A DNA stretch of 6,129 bases, taken from the NCBI GenBank assembly GCA_031265025.1, contig JAISDF010000162.1, positions 1 to 6,129 of the forward strand. The letters are read 5' to 3'. Position 1 is the stretch's first letter. Each line of letters starts with the position of its first letter. Made by a program: the position numbers and the translations under genes. The notes below the pieces were generated by a model that had not been told where the DNA came from, did not search any database, and saw only the letters and a list, made by a program, of their open reading frames with translations. The DNA is from Spirochaetaceae bacterium (GTDB lineage Bacteria > Spirochaetota > Spirochaetia > Treponematales > Breznakiellaceae). This document shows, one piece after another, positions 5,970 through 6,129 of this stretch.

Positions 5970-6129
5970 GCAGGTAATAATCTTCGGGCGGGTTACTGTC
6001 CAGGGTTGTAACCTTGATGTAATAGTCGCCGGGTTCCAGATTGACGCTGAGATACGAATCGTAGTTTTCGCCGCCGTCGTCGTCCTCGTCGATGAGGTTT
6101 TCATCGGCGTCGTACAGTTCAATATAGGT
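5947..6129 (-). CDS. C-terminal end of a protein with a PPC-like domain (runs off the right edge)
   Basis: The last 60 codons are present, ending at TAA (bases 5947-5949); the start lies beyond the window. The translation reads TYIELYDADENLIDEDDDGG at its visible beginning, then SYLSVNLEPGDYYIKVTTLD and DYYLLSVEFLR at the end. The pattern (beta strand with LYD, an acidic DDDGG turn, L-x-PG-x-YYI-x-V, then YxL-x-V) is that of bacterial pre-peptidase C-terminal domains and related beta-sandwich modules on secreted or cell-surface proteins. The acidic cluster might bind calcium. The rest of the protein, including any signal peptide or catalytic domain, cannot be seen, so overall function is unknown. 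It is transcribed towards the aminotransferase gene. Confidence 0.7.
   Translation of the reverse strand, partial: TYIELYDADENLIDEDDDGGENYDSYLSVNLEPGDYYIKVTTLDSNPPEDYYLLSVEFLR

Noticed and set aside
6076..6100. Trinucleotide-like GAC/GGC run near the right edge
   Set aside because: It encodes the acidic turn of the PPC-like domain in frame and is too short and imperfect to call as a microsatellite.
1..6129. CRISPR array, tRNA, rRNA, insertion sequence, toxin-antitoxin or defence island
   Set aside because: No spaced repeats, no cloverleaf or rRNA segments, no transposase motifs and no accessory gene families were seen; nearly all sequence is explained by housekeeping genes.

Overview
This window is an ordinary-looking stretch of a bacterial chromosome: moderately GC-rich by eye (not computed), densely coded, with short gaps. 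It holds five complete genes and two genes cut by the window edges. The gene set (clpS-clpA, an ExoA-type exonuclease III, a small rhomboid protease, a fused aspartokinase-homoserine dehydrogenase, a class I aminotransferase) and the frequent ATA isoleucine codons on a GC-rich background would fit a Treponema-like spirochaete. That assignment is a guess from general impression; nothing in the window proves the phylum.

Layout. On the left, clpS and the start of clpA lie on the minus strand, reading out of the window. A 111-base divergent gap carries candidate back-to-back promoters. To its right, on the plus strand, xth (exonuclease III) overlaps a rhomboid intramembrane protease gene by 4 bases. 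After a 103-base gap come thrA and, 32 bases further on, a PLP-dependent aminotransferase with a strong Shine-Dalgarno. A 158-base convergent gap follows, holding a hairpin followed by a T-rich stretch, a second hairpin with no T-run, and a doubtful 43-codon ORF. The right edge holds the 3' end of a minus-strand gene whose last 60 residues resemble a secreted pre-peptidase C-terminal (PPC-like) beta-sandwich domain.

How the genes work together. ClpS delivers N-degron substrates to ClpA, so that pair is one proteolysis module. ThrA supplies the first and third steps of the aspartate route to threonine and methionine, and the neighbouring aminotransferase is plausibly metabolically linked, though its substrate cannot be read from sequence. 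The xth-rhomboid pairing has no obvious functional logic.

The most notable details are small. The best promoter for xth predicts a transcript beginning exactly at its GTG start codon (leaderless). A perfect 15-base tandem duplication spans the thrA stop codon, and its CTGACAC core recurs just after the rhomboid stop. The threonine-sensing glutamines of ThrA are both conserved. I found no CRISPR array, tRNA, rRNA, insertion sequence, riboswitch or defence system, and no convincing new multi-gene system.
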